A stretch of DNA of 64,000 nucleotides from NCBI GenBank assembly GCA_030686995.1, contig CM060708.1, positions 102,802,523-102,866,522 on the forward strand, in the 5' to 3' direction. This document shows positions 21,393-33,874 of this stretch, one piece after another. The translations under genes were made by a program, and so were the position numbers. The first letter of the stretch is position 1. Each line of letters begins with the position of its first letter. This stretch comes from Artemisia argyi. Taxonomy: Eukaryota; Streptophyta; Magnoliopsida; Asterales; Asteraceae. A model generated the notes under the pieces. It did no database searches and was not told where the DNA came from. It was given only the letters and a program-made list of their open reading frames with translations.

Positions 21393-22797
21393 TGATGAGG
21401 CGAAAAATTAACCACTTTTAGGGGGTCATTTAAGCCCGGAATTGAATTTATTTGATCAAATATTACGCTAAATCGTTCCTTTTGTGATTTTAGGTACTTT
21501 GGGAGTGAAATCAGGAAAAGGAAGCAATTCGGACGTTTTTGGAGCATAAAAGTGAAGAAAACGCCAAAGTCTTAATTTTCCTTGCTAGGAACAGTAGGTG
21601 ACGGCGTCAAGAGTAACATCCTGACGGCGTCAAGAGCAATTTTCCATGAAGACCCAGTACAGATTTGACGGCGTCACAAGAAAGGGCGTCAAGAGTAAAA
21701 TTCATGACGGCCTGGAAATGCATAACACATGACGGCGTCAGAAGTAGATCAAGGCAGTCCGAGAAGAGTTTTGGCGGCGAGGTGACGGCGTCACAAGATT
21801 GGTCTTGACGCCGTCAGATCCCTTTTCCTATATAAAGTTTTCTAATTTTCACATTAAAAAGAGAGAAGTTTTGGAGAAACCCTAAGTACGAACTTGGTGC
21901 GAATTTTACAGGTTTTTCAAGGGTTCTAAGCCCTTGATACCTTTCATGTGTAATTGAGATAAGTGTTCTTTTAATTCAATCAATATGTCTATGTGTTGGT
22001 TGTCTATATCTTGTTCTTGTCTTAATTCCATCATGCTAGGCTAGATCTATCTTGTGTTTGCTTGGACCTAATGAAACCTAGATGTTAATTATGTGTTGAT
22101 TACTTGTTTATAATTGTTTTGGATGAATGAATTTATATGTTAGGCTTAAGAAAACTGGCAGATCTCCAAATGCTAACATGCTTGAACGTCTTAGGAAACA
22201 TGAACCAATTGCACTAGGTCTTTATTGGTTGTATTTACTGCATGAGCCACTGTTTATAATCCCTATGGTTGTGCTGGGCATGGTATAGGAGGAGATAAGA
22301 GCTCATAGAATTGTGGAGTTATGTGCGATACCCCATGAATGGTATTAAGGAATACAATCCGTCATCCATGCAACTATAACAAGTAATTAACATGTAAAAG
22401 ATGTCTAGGGAGTAGTGAAATCTAAGTAAACACATTTTCTCCACTTATTGCTCACAACCTTAGTATAATTTAGTTTATTTTCATTTCTAGTATTTTATTT
22501 TGATTGCATCTTTAGTATTGGGTTAGTTGACTAGCAACTAATTCCGCCTAAATCCTTCAAACCCGAGATTTTTACTTGCTTTCTATAAAATATTAAAATA
22601 CAAAAAGAATCATCTCTCACCTTTAGAACTAGTATTTAGGTTTTCTAATCCTAGCGACACTATTCCTAGCTGAACGATCAATCCCCCGGTACTTGTCACT
22701 ATACTATACTACAACGATCAGGTACACTGCCTGGTGGGGGTTGTAAGCTTCTCAAGATCCCTTGAGAGGTAAAGCCTGGTGCGATTCCCACGTATCA
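21393..22797 (+). repeat. 5' LTR of the gypsy element
   Basis: 1,405 bp, TG...CA ends. It matches 30849-31611 plus 40826-41467 with scattered single-base differences. It carries the TGACGGCGTCA cluster and a TATA box. Confidence 0.95.
21599..21837 (+). promoter_or_regulatory. LTR promoter: six TGACGGCGTCA palindromes upstream of a TATA box
   Basis: TGACGGCGTCA lies at 21599, 21622, 21666, 21730 and 21783 and its reverse complement TGACGCCGTCA at 21806. Extra half sites are GGGCGTCAAG and TGACGGCC. TATATAAAG follows at 21829-21837. The element is two TGACG half sites in mirror order with one base between them. TGACG is the known core of plant bZIP (TGA/as-1) sites, so I infer a stress- or hormone-responsive enhancer. 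The 3' LTR copy keeps the cluster from about 31055. Confidence 0.7.
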
Positions 22798-22803
22798 AGT
22801 TTT

Positions 22804-22822
22804 TGGCGCCGCAGCCTGGGGA
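22804..22822 (+). other. Primer binding site of the gypsy element
   Basis: TGGCGCCGCAGCCTGGGGA, six bases after the LTR, resembles the TGGCGCC-type site usual for Athila/Tat elements. It marks the start of the internal region. Confidence 0.75.
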
Positions 22823-22968
22823 ATAGTTATTGTCTAGGTTAGAATCTCTTTTTATTAGGTCTACTTGCTAGATTCCTTTCTAGTAAGATTTTATTTTTAT
22901 TTTTAGGTTTTCTTTAGTCTATCTTATTTCTTTGTGTTTTTGTTCGTAACTTTTCACCACCCGACATC

Positions 22969-25500
22969 ATGGACGATGGGAACATCTTTGAACCCGTCAT
23001 CCCACCACAACAAAACCCACCACTAGAACATCTTAGGCCCCGAACCTTAGGAGAATATTCCCGACCTAGCCATCAAGGCTACCGAAACACCATTGAGCTC
23101 ACCGGAGCCAATGTGACCCCCTTGCGATCCGACACCATCCGGTTGGTGCAAAGTGGATGTGCATTCCATGGACTTCGTTTCGAAGATCCAAACCAATATC
23201 TTAAGGACTTCCTCAAAATCGTAGATTCCATAGACCTAGATGTTGCAACTAGAGAGACAACCCGATTACGCCTATTCCAATTCTCTCTACGGGATCAAGC
23301 TAGTCAATGGCTTGAGCGTTTACCCGCGGGATCCATCACCACATGGGATGATCTCCCACTCGTTTCCTTGCTCAATTTTTCCCACCGGGGAGAACTACTA
23401 AGCTTAGAAATGACATCTTGATGTTCCAACAACGTCAAAATGAATCTCTTTATGAAGCATGGACTCGTTTCAAGGACTTACTCCAAAAAGTCCCTCATCA
23501 TGGCATAGATCTTTGGCTCCACGTCCAAATTTTTTATGACCATATCGATCTGTCCACGAGGCGAGCCATTGACCAATCGGCCGGTGGTAAGCTACGTGAT
23601 CTAAGTACGGAACAATCATGGGAACTCATAGAAGATCTTGCTCTCTAGGACAACGAAAGTTGGAATGATCCCCGTGATTTAAACAAAACGATCAAGGCAA
23701 TATCTTTGCCTTCGAACAACTCTAGCACTCCCGATTGTAGGATCATGGAACTTGAGGACCAAGTCAAGTTTCTCATGAAATCTTACGAAGCTCCTAAACC
23801 TTCAAGCCAAGTGAACAAAATCACTTCTTCATGCGAATTATGTAGTGGTCCCCATGACACTCGTGATTGTGTGGAACTCCCCGGAACAGCTTTTGCGGAC
23901 TACACATCCACGCGTACCGACGAAGCGGGAGACAAGTGGTACACTTTCAAGCCCGAGCCGAACCCTTACGATGATTCATACAACCCCTCATGGAAAAATC
24001 ACCCAAACCTTAGGTGGAAACAAAATCAACCCAATTCTTCCAATCCGCCTAATCGTTACCAACCAAACGGTCCACCTTCCAACCGTACTTTCAACAACAA
24101 TCCTTCTAACAACTATGGTAATACCAACAATCTTGAAGGATTGATGTCAAAATTCATGGCATCTCAAGAAGCTCGCATATCTAAGTTTGAAGCCGATTTC
24201 AAACACAAGCAAAGCGAGATGACCACCAAAATTGACGCATTGTTGAAAGTTCTCAATGATCGAGAAATGGGAGCACTCCCAAGCGACACGGTCAAGAATC
24301 CGAAACTAAACGTTAATTCCATATCTTCAGTTTCGTCACCCACTTCGTGTCCACAATACTACTCGGTTAAATCAACGAGCGCTTGTTTCAAACAAAACCA
24401 AATTCTTCAAAAAGACCAATCAAATAAAACACCCGATATAGAACCGGTCAAAAGTATAATTGAAACACCTCCTACGCAAGACCTTGACGATGAGTTCAAA
24501 GAACTTCACCTTGAACGCCCCGTCATTGATGTCTTAGCGCGTGCTCCTTACTATAGTGCCCTCCTAGAAAAATATGAGAAGTTTAAACTAGGTAAAAATG
24601 GGACCGCCTTCGTTCAAAACAAGTTGCCTAAAAAGCTTGATGATCCGGGTATATTTGTTTTGCCTTGTAAGATAGGAAGATCTGAAGCTTTCGACACACT
24701 AGCCGATTTAGGGTCAAGCCTCAACTTGATTCCCTTATCCTTATTCACCGCTCTTAAGCTAGGAGAGTTAGAGGAAACGGAGGTATTGATAGGGCTAGCG
24801 GATGGGAGTATTGCCCACCCGGTTGGAATGATTAAGGATGTAGTTGTTCACGTAGGAAAGTTAACTATATTAGCGGATTTTCACGTCCTAGACATGGTTA
24901 GTGACACTACATGCCCATTGTTGGTAGGAAGAGGATTTTTAGCAACCGCTAGCGCCATGATAGATTGTAAGGAGTCTAAGATAGCGGTAGGTGAAGGCGA
25001 TACTTGGTCGGTGTACGATGTAAAGAAGCATAGTTATGATTGTGATGATGAACCGACACCGCATTGGGTAGAGATGAATAGGAGACCATCTAGATATGGA
25101 CCTTGGATAGAAAAGGAACTTCATAGGACCTCAATGCCCATTTTATCTAGAGAAAGATTTGGTAGAAAAGACACATTCGGTAGAACAACTCATAGCTAGA
25201 GATGAAGAGCTAGACCCCTTTGAGGACCCCTTAGTCTTTAGGAAGATGATTGAGTTCTTGAGCGTAATGCCTACTAATATAGAGATGAATAAGTGGAAAA
25301 GAGAGGGAGACAAGTGTAAATGGAGGTGGGACAAGCCACCTAAAGAAGGTGACGGATTATGGCATATGAGGATGACTTTGTATGATCCGGATGGAGAAAA
25401 GTTTGAAAGGTCATATCATACTAAGGAAACAGATAGGAAGTTGAAACCTAAGTTTGATCCCAAAGATGTCCTCAATGAGGAACTCACCCGTATCACGTAG
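22969..25500 (+). pseudogene. gag-protease of the Athila-like element, broken
   Basis: The capsid part starts MDDGNIFEPVIPPQ and includes LRDQASQWLERLPAGS and YEAWTRFKDLLQKVPHHG, the usual retrotransposon gag signature. A zinc knuckle-like CELCSGPHDTRDC (about 23840) and a proline/asparagine-rich linker follow. The aspartic protease fold is marked by TLADLGSSLNLIP and CPLLVGRGFLATASAMIDC. The expected DSG catalytic motif reads DLG here, which would impair cleavage. Breaks: a frame change near 23355, a TAG at 23646-23648 and another frame change near 25140, after which WRWDKPPKEGDGLWHMRM continues to 25500. No pol domains follow. The unbroken protein would be around 840 residues. Confidence 0.85.
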
Positions 25501-26472
25501 TAACCCATGACCTTGAGTCTAGCTACAAGACTCGTAAATAAAGAAAAGCGCTTCTTGGGAGGCAACCCATGCTTTGTGTGATTTTATTTTTGTTTATTTG
25601 TTATTTGATTCCGTATGCATGCTTTATTTTTATTGTTGGTTGATCATGTTTCTAAATTAATTAGTGGAAATACTTTACTTTGTTGTTTTGGCCTAGTCTT
25701 AACCCCACCTAAAAGTATTTTTGCAAAAGATAAGTGTAAGGGGAAACCCCAAATATGTTTTTAAGAAACAAACCGATCATGATTCTCTACAATATTAAAT
25801 GAACATGTATATTAGTATTTGTTAGAGTCAAATGCTTGTATTGAGTCATAATGAAGTTTTGCAGGATTTTTAAGGAAGTAGGACCAAGTTTTTCCAGAAA
25901 TTTTCCGGAAACTTAACATAAGAATTTCTGCAGGTCACTTCTGACGGCGTCAAGTGTTAACACTTGACGGCGTCACGTGTAAAAATCTGGAAATTTTACC
26001 GGTTTTGTTTTTCTAACGGAGTCTTATGGTTTTTGTGAATTATTAAGTTTTATAATCTCCAGGAGATCTGCAAACTTCATTCCATAAGCATTATATCTTA
26101 TCTTGTTTTCTAGGATTTAGAAACTTATATAGGATGCCGCCGATTTTACGCGAGGTTGTTTTGTCTATTTTTTCAGGATTTACAGGTTATGTTTGACAAG
26201 AAGATGATTTATATTCTGGAAGGGAAGCTTTGATTGTTCATTTTCTTGGAAGAAGATTTAACCTGGCCACCTTATTATCCATACCGAGCGAATCAGGGGA
26301 TTATTTGATTTCATTCTCTTTACTTTTTAACTTTTACATTCTTTACTTGAAAATTGGGGACAATGTTCATCTTAAGTGTAAGAGGAGGGTAAAAAGATGA
26401 TACCTTACATATGCACTTTCGCTTGAGTTTGTTTTGTTTAATGGTAGATGTGTAATAAAACTATGAGAAATA
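25501..26472 (+). other. Non-coding internal region of the gypsy element, with a 34-bp palindrome
   Basis: There is no gene. At 25942-25975 two TGACGGCGTCA words face each other across AGTGTTAACACT, forming a near-perfect palindrome and repeating the LTR motif inside the element. The remainder is AT-rich spacer up to the solo LTR. Confidence 0.6.
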
Positions 26473-29461
26473 TGTAACAATTCGCAATTTCAGGTTAACT
26501 TTTATTCCCGAAAATTTTACTATTCACTTTTCACTATTCATCTCAGAAATTTTTATTTCATATTCTTGTAAGTTAAACTATTTTAACGATAATCCGAGAG
26601 TTTGACGCTCGTCAGATCATTTCTGCAAAAATCACAAAGCCGTGTCCGATATTTACTTTTAGGTTTAAACGTCATTCCAGCATCCCGATATGTCCATAAA
26701 ACATTATAAACAATAGAAATATGATTTTCTCTCATTTTAGGACAATTCCAAAAGTTTCGGAATTTTACGTTTTCCAGTTCAGCGTTTTACGCGAATTACG
26801 CGTTTTAGACCCGTGTTTCCAGTTTTTAGCAGGGTTTTAGCACCCGATAGAACCTACCACTCATTTTATATTTTATTATGGAGTATATTGACATGTTTGA
26901 CCATACTTTCAAGTTTCATATTTTTAGGATACCCGGTTTTACGTTTCGTGACTTAAAAACTTACGGTTAGCGATTTACGGAGTCAAAACTAGCTACATAC
27001 TTAGGATATTATCATCCAAAGACCATGACTACTCATCTAGTCACCCTTATCACTTCCAAACCGACTTAGGAGGGGGGGAGTCACCATGTGTGGTTAAATC
27101 TTGACTTTAGCCATTAGATCTTACTTATTTACAACTTTGTCTCCAAGTTTAGGCACTTTCCTAACACTTTCCTAACCTCCTCATCCTAGCCTATATAAAT
27201 AACTCATTCATGACTTAGAAAACTCATTCTTCTTCCTTTCTTCATCACCAAAAATGCCACAACATAAATACCTAGCACCATGATCCTTTGATCTTCAATA
27301 TACAAGTTACACTACAAAGTTCAAGGTCTTAGTATTCTCTACCTAGTTCTTAAGTTTGTTTGGTGATTCCATGGTTGAATTAGGAGCTACACAAGGTTAC
27401 TAGGGCTGAAGTTAAATGGTTTTCACAAGGGTTAGATCAAGGCTAGCAAGGGTTACAAGAGTTATGGTGAAGGGTTTACAAGATTAGGTTTAGTGTCCTA
27501 GTTCTATACTTGACTTCCTTTCTTAAGTGAAAGCCAAAAGTTGTAAGAAACCCTTATACACTTTCTTGCTCAATATCATTTCATGCTTATTATGTTTCTT
27601 TTATGCTATATATGGTCTTTGTATTGTGTTCATGATGTTTAAAAATGGATAAAACAAGTATTGGTATACATATGTTAACTTATGACAAGTAAACAAGCAA
27701 ACTAGTGATTTTTATGGAAAACCACGACCACAATAGTATAACTTTGATATTTGACACTTACTTACTGTTAAAGAGGACTTAACATGGAAAACATATCAAT
27801 TTGAATCACCCAAAACGAGTACACGAGTCAAAAGTTATGACCATTTGAAGTTAGCGAAACCAAAACGGCAAAACTGCCTAAATAGCATTCTGATCAAATT
27901 TTGATTTTGAAAGTCCCACTTCTGGTCCGATTCATCAAAAAGTTAAAACACGAAAGTTGTCCGGAACGACGTTTTCGTTTAGAAACCAAAAAGCTCGAGA
28001 CCTGAAAATGCTTTCTGAGTGATAATTTTCTCCAAATTATTAACAGCCCATTTTTAGACCAAAGTAACTATATAATTGTTATAATTAGATGAGACCAAGA
28101 GGTCTAATGACCTAAAGCCAAGACCACAACCATGGATAAAGCCAAGGTTGAGTCTCAAGACCATGGTAACATGACCAAAGTCACGGCAAAGCCACGGCTA
28201 AAGACCATATAACTTTTAAAGATCAAAACTCATATATATGTTATCAAATACTACAATAGTAGGGAGCCTCATGTGAGGAGTTCATTGAGTAAGCCGTCGA
28301 GACGAGTTGTGGATTTATGAGTTAAAGTGTCCTGGCTCCTCGAACGTTTACTCCATGACTTCTGAATTATGTCGGCCCGAACGGTAGTAAGAGATATACA
28401 ACCTATACATGTTTCATAGACCACTTATATTCAAAGACTTACACTATATACTAAGTACTACATCATGAACATTATGCAAGACATATATGGGCAATTCTTC
28501 GTATTCTTAGATGTTACTCCAAACCTAAGTCGCAACATTCTATTATAGGCTGCTCTTAGAGACTTTCGCGATTCGACTACCACTTTCATTTCTCATTACA
28601 TAAGCTTAAGGTGAGTCATAGCCCCTACTCTTTTCATACTTGTTTTAACTCTTGGGGGGAATACATGCTCAACTACTTGCTTACTTGTACAAATACTCAA
28701 AACATTTATACTTGATTGCTTTATACTTGATTGTGTTATACTTGATTGTGTTATACTTGATTGGCATTATACTTGATTGCGTTATACATACTTGTTACAC
28801 TATACTTGTTTAATTTAAATACAAGATTCGTATTTACGTGCATACATAATACTCTATTCTGTCGGAGAGGTATTGGTAGTACTCATGGGAAGATGCCCCC
28901 TACCCTTGTGTCTATACTTGACCTTGGATGTCGTAGTACTATTTGGGGAGAGGCCCCCGCCCTTGTGTCTATTCTTGACCTTGGGTAAATATAATCCGGT
29001 GCATTGTATAAACTATCTTTTAGCAGTGGGTTGTGGACACACAGGTTACAAGTCTCTTATGGCGGGACTTGCAACTGAGTGGATTCTCAATGCCTTTGCT
29101 GTGTGAACATTCTTTTAAGACTTTTCAACTGTTTTAAGACAAACTCTATGAACTCACCAACCATTGTGTTGACACTTTAGCATGTTTATCTCAGGTTAGT
29201 AAGGCGATAGCTAGTGCGTGGAACTTAGAGTCAAGCTGCATATTCTGAAGACTTACGCTTTTATCATTTACCATTCAAAACTTTGTATACATTTATGTAT
29301 CATACTTTGGAATCTCATGTTTGTAACTTTGAATTCATTAATCGAATGGTAACTTTTCAAAACGTCTCATTTAGAGTTCGTTTTCTATAACTTGTACTTT
29401 GTATTATGAAGTAGCACCCCTATGACACAGTCTTCCGCTGCGGTATTTTGGGGGTGTTACA
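26473..29461 (+). mobile_element. Solo LTR, 2,989 bp, inside the gypsy element
   Basis: It starts TGTAACAATTCGC and ends GGGGGTGTTACA, flanked by the 5-bp duplication AAATA (26468-26472 and 29462-29466). It is the same family, in the opposite orientation, as the paired LTRs at 54934-57926 and 58620-61623. No internal region is present, so unequal recombination between two LTRs probably removed it. Open frames inside have counterparts in the other LTRs but look like non-coding LTR sequence. Confidence 0.92.
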
Positions 29462-30202
29462 AAATACTTGTTAATGCAATTTTAGCGCCAAATTTTAAAT
29501 TTTTTACAACATTTAGGAGTGAAACTTTAGCCGTAGCAAGCGTCTCATGGATAGGAGATTGTATGACTAGCACATAACCGTATATTCAGAAAAATTTTCC
29601 ACCCAAATATGTGAGGTTCGCCTTTAGATTTGATAGGAAAAGCATTTACTATTAGTGCTTATGAGTGTACCGGTAGCATTTAGATTCTAGAACTTGCGTT
29701 AGTGATGCATCCCGAGACTGCTAGTGAGACTACGTTCGTGTAGTAGGATTTACTACATGATAAGAGGCATTAGGATCACCCTTTCGTTTCTAACTTTAAG
29801 CATCTTACTTAAAGGAAGAATTTGTTACACCCCACTTAGATGTACACCCAAATCGCCTTAGCCTTCCGTGTATGCGCTCATTTTTAGTGCATTATTGTTA
29901 TTTGTTAAACCCTAAGTTAACTATCTAATTGATTACATGGTTGCTAAGTCGAGTCATATCCTTGTACATATTGTTTTGGGACGATTGGGACTCATGGGTA
30001 AGTACTTATTTTATGGAGTAATGGGGAAGAACATCATTTATTACCCCCATATGTACGTTAATCTTAAAAGTGCTCCAAGTGTTTTGATTTTCTTAATTCG
30101 AGTCATTAGATTAGTTTAATGTAAAGTATGTAAAGATTCAAGTGTAAGGGGAATATTCATCCCCTATGATGTATTATTTTGGATGGTAGGGTAAGAGTGT
30201 AT

Positions 30203-30243
<41 letters not shown>

Positions 30244-30848
30244 GAAAAAAAAATCAAGAAAAAGAAAAAAAAATAGAAAAAGGAAAAAGAGAAAAAACAT
30301 ACGGACTACCATCCCTTTTTATTCTATGTTCATTTTATGTTTTTGTTACTTTTCATTTATTAGCTTAAGTCGAGTCTAGTCTTGGCTTAGCAACGCCATA
30401 TTGTACATGTAATTAACCAAGATTGTTAACTCGCCACCAGTAAAACTTCCTTTATCCAACAAAACTGTGTATTTCATATCCCTACACCTAACGTTACAAC
30501 CCTTTAAAAGAACTCTTTGATAGTTTATCCTAGGTGCTTACGCCATGTGGTGGAGGTTTGATCCTTTCCCAAGCCTATGGTAATCTATTTTGCTATGACA
30601 GGTAGTGAGAGATATCTTCCGTTTCCATATTGTAATTTATACTCTATTACACCCGAGAGATGTGAGTATCTAAACACTATTTGTGAGGTGCTAGTGTATG
30701 ACCTCCGTTCTTTTCTATTGGTCTTTAGTGGAACGATTATTTGTTGTAATTACTTTTATATTAGTGTTAAACGACCCCTAACTTGTCTTTTGAGTAGAAT
30801 AAAAGCGCATTTGCTTGAGGACAAGCAAATCTCAAGTGTAAGGGTATA
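29462..30848 (+). other. 3' non-coding region of the gypsy element with poly-A tract and polypurine tract
   Basis: There is no gene. A run of about 38 A, then A/G-rich sequence, lies at 30205-30298. AAGTGTAAGGGTATA just before 30849 is the probable polypurine tract that primes plus-strand synthesis. AAGTGTAAGGGGAAT at about 30139 is a second, similar tract. Confidence 0.65.
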
Positions 30849-31611
30849 TGATGAGGCGAAAAATGAACCACTTTTAGGGGGTCATTTAAGCCCGGAATTG
30901 AATTTATTTGATCAAATATTTCCCTAAATCGTTCCTTTTATGATTTTAGGTACTTTGGGAGTGAAATCTGGAAAAGGAAGCAATTCGGACGTTTTTGGAG
31001 CATAAAAGTGAAGAAAACGCCAAAGTCTTAATTTTCCTTGCTAGGAACAGTAGGTGACGGCGTCAAGAGTAACATCCTGACGGCGTCAAGAGCAATTTTC
31101 CATGACGACCCAGTACAGATTTGACGGCGTCACAAGAAAGGGCGTCAAGAGTAAAATTCATGACGGCCTGGAAATGCATAACACATGACGGCGTCAGAAG
31201 TAGATCAAGGCAGTCCGAGAAGAGTTTTGGCGGCGAGGTGACGGCGTCACAAGATTGGTCTTGACGCCGTCAGATCCCTTTTCCTATATATAGTTTTCTA
31301 ATTTTCACATTAAAAAGAGAGAAGTTTTGGAGAAACCCTAAGTACGAACTTGGTGCGAATTTTACAGGTTTTTCAAGGGTTCTAAGCCCTTGATACCTTT
31401 CATGTGTAATTGTGATAAGTGTTCTTTTAATTCAATCAATATGTCTATGTGTTGGTTGTCTATATCTTGTTCTTGTCTTAATTCCATCATGCTAGGCTAG
31501 ATCTATCTTGTGTTTGCTTGGATCTAATGAAACCTAGATGTTAATTATGTGTTGATTACTTGTTTATAATTGTTTTGGATGAATGAATTTATATGTTAGG
31601 CTTAAGAAAAC
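30849..31611 (+). repeat. 3' LTR of the gypsy element, left piece
   Basis: Begins TGATGAGGCG. It matches 21393-22155 and is cut after AAAAC by the copia insertion. Confidence 0.95.
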
Positions 31612-32393
31612 TGAGAGGATCGGTTGACTGTGATTACACACTATAGGTGTTGGACCTTTTAACGTGTAATATGATATTTTGAGTGAATATGATTAAGTAT
31701 GCGGAATCTACTTAACCACACTTAGAAGATTATTGGAAATGGAACTGTGATGCTTGTGTATATTTAACAAAGAACAATGAAAGTATTTCACCAAACGATT
31801 CAATATTATTCAACAATAATACGAGTGATCTTTACTATCACTAGGGTTACAAAGACCTTGAATCTTGTGTTTTGTTATAATGTTTTTCTCTATGTATATC
31901 TCTACACATGTATGTATTTTCTGCACTTGCGTCACGTACACAATACATATCTAAGATTTTCCTTTTATAGTCCAAGGAAAGATCTTTTACAAACTATATG
32001 ACTCATCTAAATACTAGCTTATGACTAAGCTTCATTCGAGCTAGTTTGATGACTTATCATGTGAGTCATTAAGATACAACATGTATCTAAGATTACAACT
32101 CACTTGGAGTGTTCAATTTGATGACTATAACAAAGATATTATCTTGTATATGAATCAGTAGAATAAGTCGTACTTATCTACACACCTATTCGTATGAGTC
32201 ATAAAAGTATCAGCAGAATCATATGAGTCATAGTAGTATCAGCAGAATCCATCAGCAGAAACACCTTCAGTAGAAAACGTTCTTCAGCAGAATCCATCAG
32301 TGGAAACGTGCTTTGTGCTTTATCAGCAGAAATATACTTGTGGTATTTCCTTAAACCTTTATGCTGATTCTTCTGATTATTTAATTCCCAACA
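31612..32393 (-). repeat. 3' LTR of the copia element
   Basis: 782 bp, TG...CA. It contains four or more ATCAGCAGAA words near its right end. Confidence 0.95.
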
Positions 32394-33874
32394 ATCCTCC
32401 CCTAAACATGTGAATTACATTCAAACATGTTTTTCTAAATTAAATGAGGACTTGTGAAGATCTTTCAAACACTTCATTGTCAGACTGTGATCTGAACTTT
32501 CTTCTCTTTTGAGTGATTGAATGTCTTTCTCTGTAACTCATCTGCTTTCTGTTCTTTGCTCCATTCTTGGACTAAAAGATGGTGCAATGTTTAACTTGAA
32601 GAATTATAAGAGGCAATGATGCTGTGTATCTTGAATGCTTGTTCCAAGAAGTAGAAATCATCTTTCAGCATGTCTTTGGAAGTGATGAACAAACGTAGTG
32701 AACTGAATTTGAAACCTTTCTTTGAATTGATCTAGATAGAACTTTCTCCTATCAGCTCTGTTCTTGTTCTTTATCAGTAGAAACCATGTCATCATCTTGT
32801 ATGCTCTTATCTTTTCCTTCTTCTTCTTTGGTTAATCTTCCTTTAAAGGGCTTTTGTAACCTCCCCTGAGATTTATTTCTCTCTTGAGCAATTTCCTCCC
32901 CTGTTTGGAAGATCTCTCACAATCATATCATATAACCATCATCTGATCTAGTAGTTTCCATGTTTTCAGACAATTTGTACATGAAGCCATCAATTCCTTA
33001 AGAGTTTAAGATTCTGTCCTCATCACTTCTAGGTGTGTTAACTCCTATGAGAGGTGATTCAATGGACCTTTTTGACTCATGGTCCATCTGTTGATGGTTT
33101 TTAAAGTCATCTTTGAAAATCCTTTTTAAGAAATATTTGACTTAGCAGTATGAACATGATTTTATGATAAAAATCATACTGCTTCTAACCATTTTGAAAG
33201 GATTAAGTGTGGTAACTAACACTTAATCAAAATTTCGGTTTAAAGCAACCTCTGGTTGTGTGAGAACCAATGTTTTCAGTTATAAATAACTGCCTGTGTA
33301 TAGATAAACCTATTCAAAAGGCTTTCTTTACAGGGTTTCCAGCTCGTGGCATTTGTTACCTCTAACACAAGTGTTAGATTCACTTTTGCTCGCTGTTCTT
33401 TCTATCAGATATCCGTAGATTAGTCACATTATACTTGAGAGTATAAAATGACAGAAAGTGAGTTGTATCAGTTAATACCTGATCAACTATTTTATCAATT
33501 CAAGGTGAAATATCATAATCAGATTCCAAGAAAGAAGTTTTAAGGAGTTTTGAAATCCCAAACTTTTTCTATCATGAATCTATTATATCAGCAGCAATGA
33601 TCAGCTTTCAGCAGCAATGATCAGCAGTTATGATCAGCTTTCAGCAGCAATGATCAGCAGATTTCACTTGAAATAGCCTTTGAGCTCAAACATTCATACC
33701 TGAAATTGTTAGTCTAAAACCAAAAGAACAAAGTACAAAGTACTTTTCTTGAATTAGAATAATCATAGAACTAACTGTATGAATAACTTTTAAATATTGG
33801 TAATAGTAATTTTAGATGAAAAAGTTGTATGCATTAACAAAATCTATATACAAGAACACATTATATTGAAAATT
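32394..33874 (-). other. 3' untranslated region of the copia element, with polypurine tract
   Basis: On the minus strand TTTAGGGGAGGAT directly precedes the LTR (32394-32406), the expected polypurine tract. At 33588-33660 a CAGCAGCAATGATCAGCTTT unit is repeated about three times. No gene is seen. Confidence 0.75.

Noticed and set aside
28761..29106. Open frames containing VAVGC(G/E)HTGYKSLMAGL, with counterparts near 55300 and 59000
   Set aside because: All three copies are the same place in one LTR family; similarity comes from recent common origin of the LTRs and the frames are short.
30179..30379. Poly-lysine open frame
   Set aside because: Produced by the A-rich tract near the gypsy 3' LTR.
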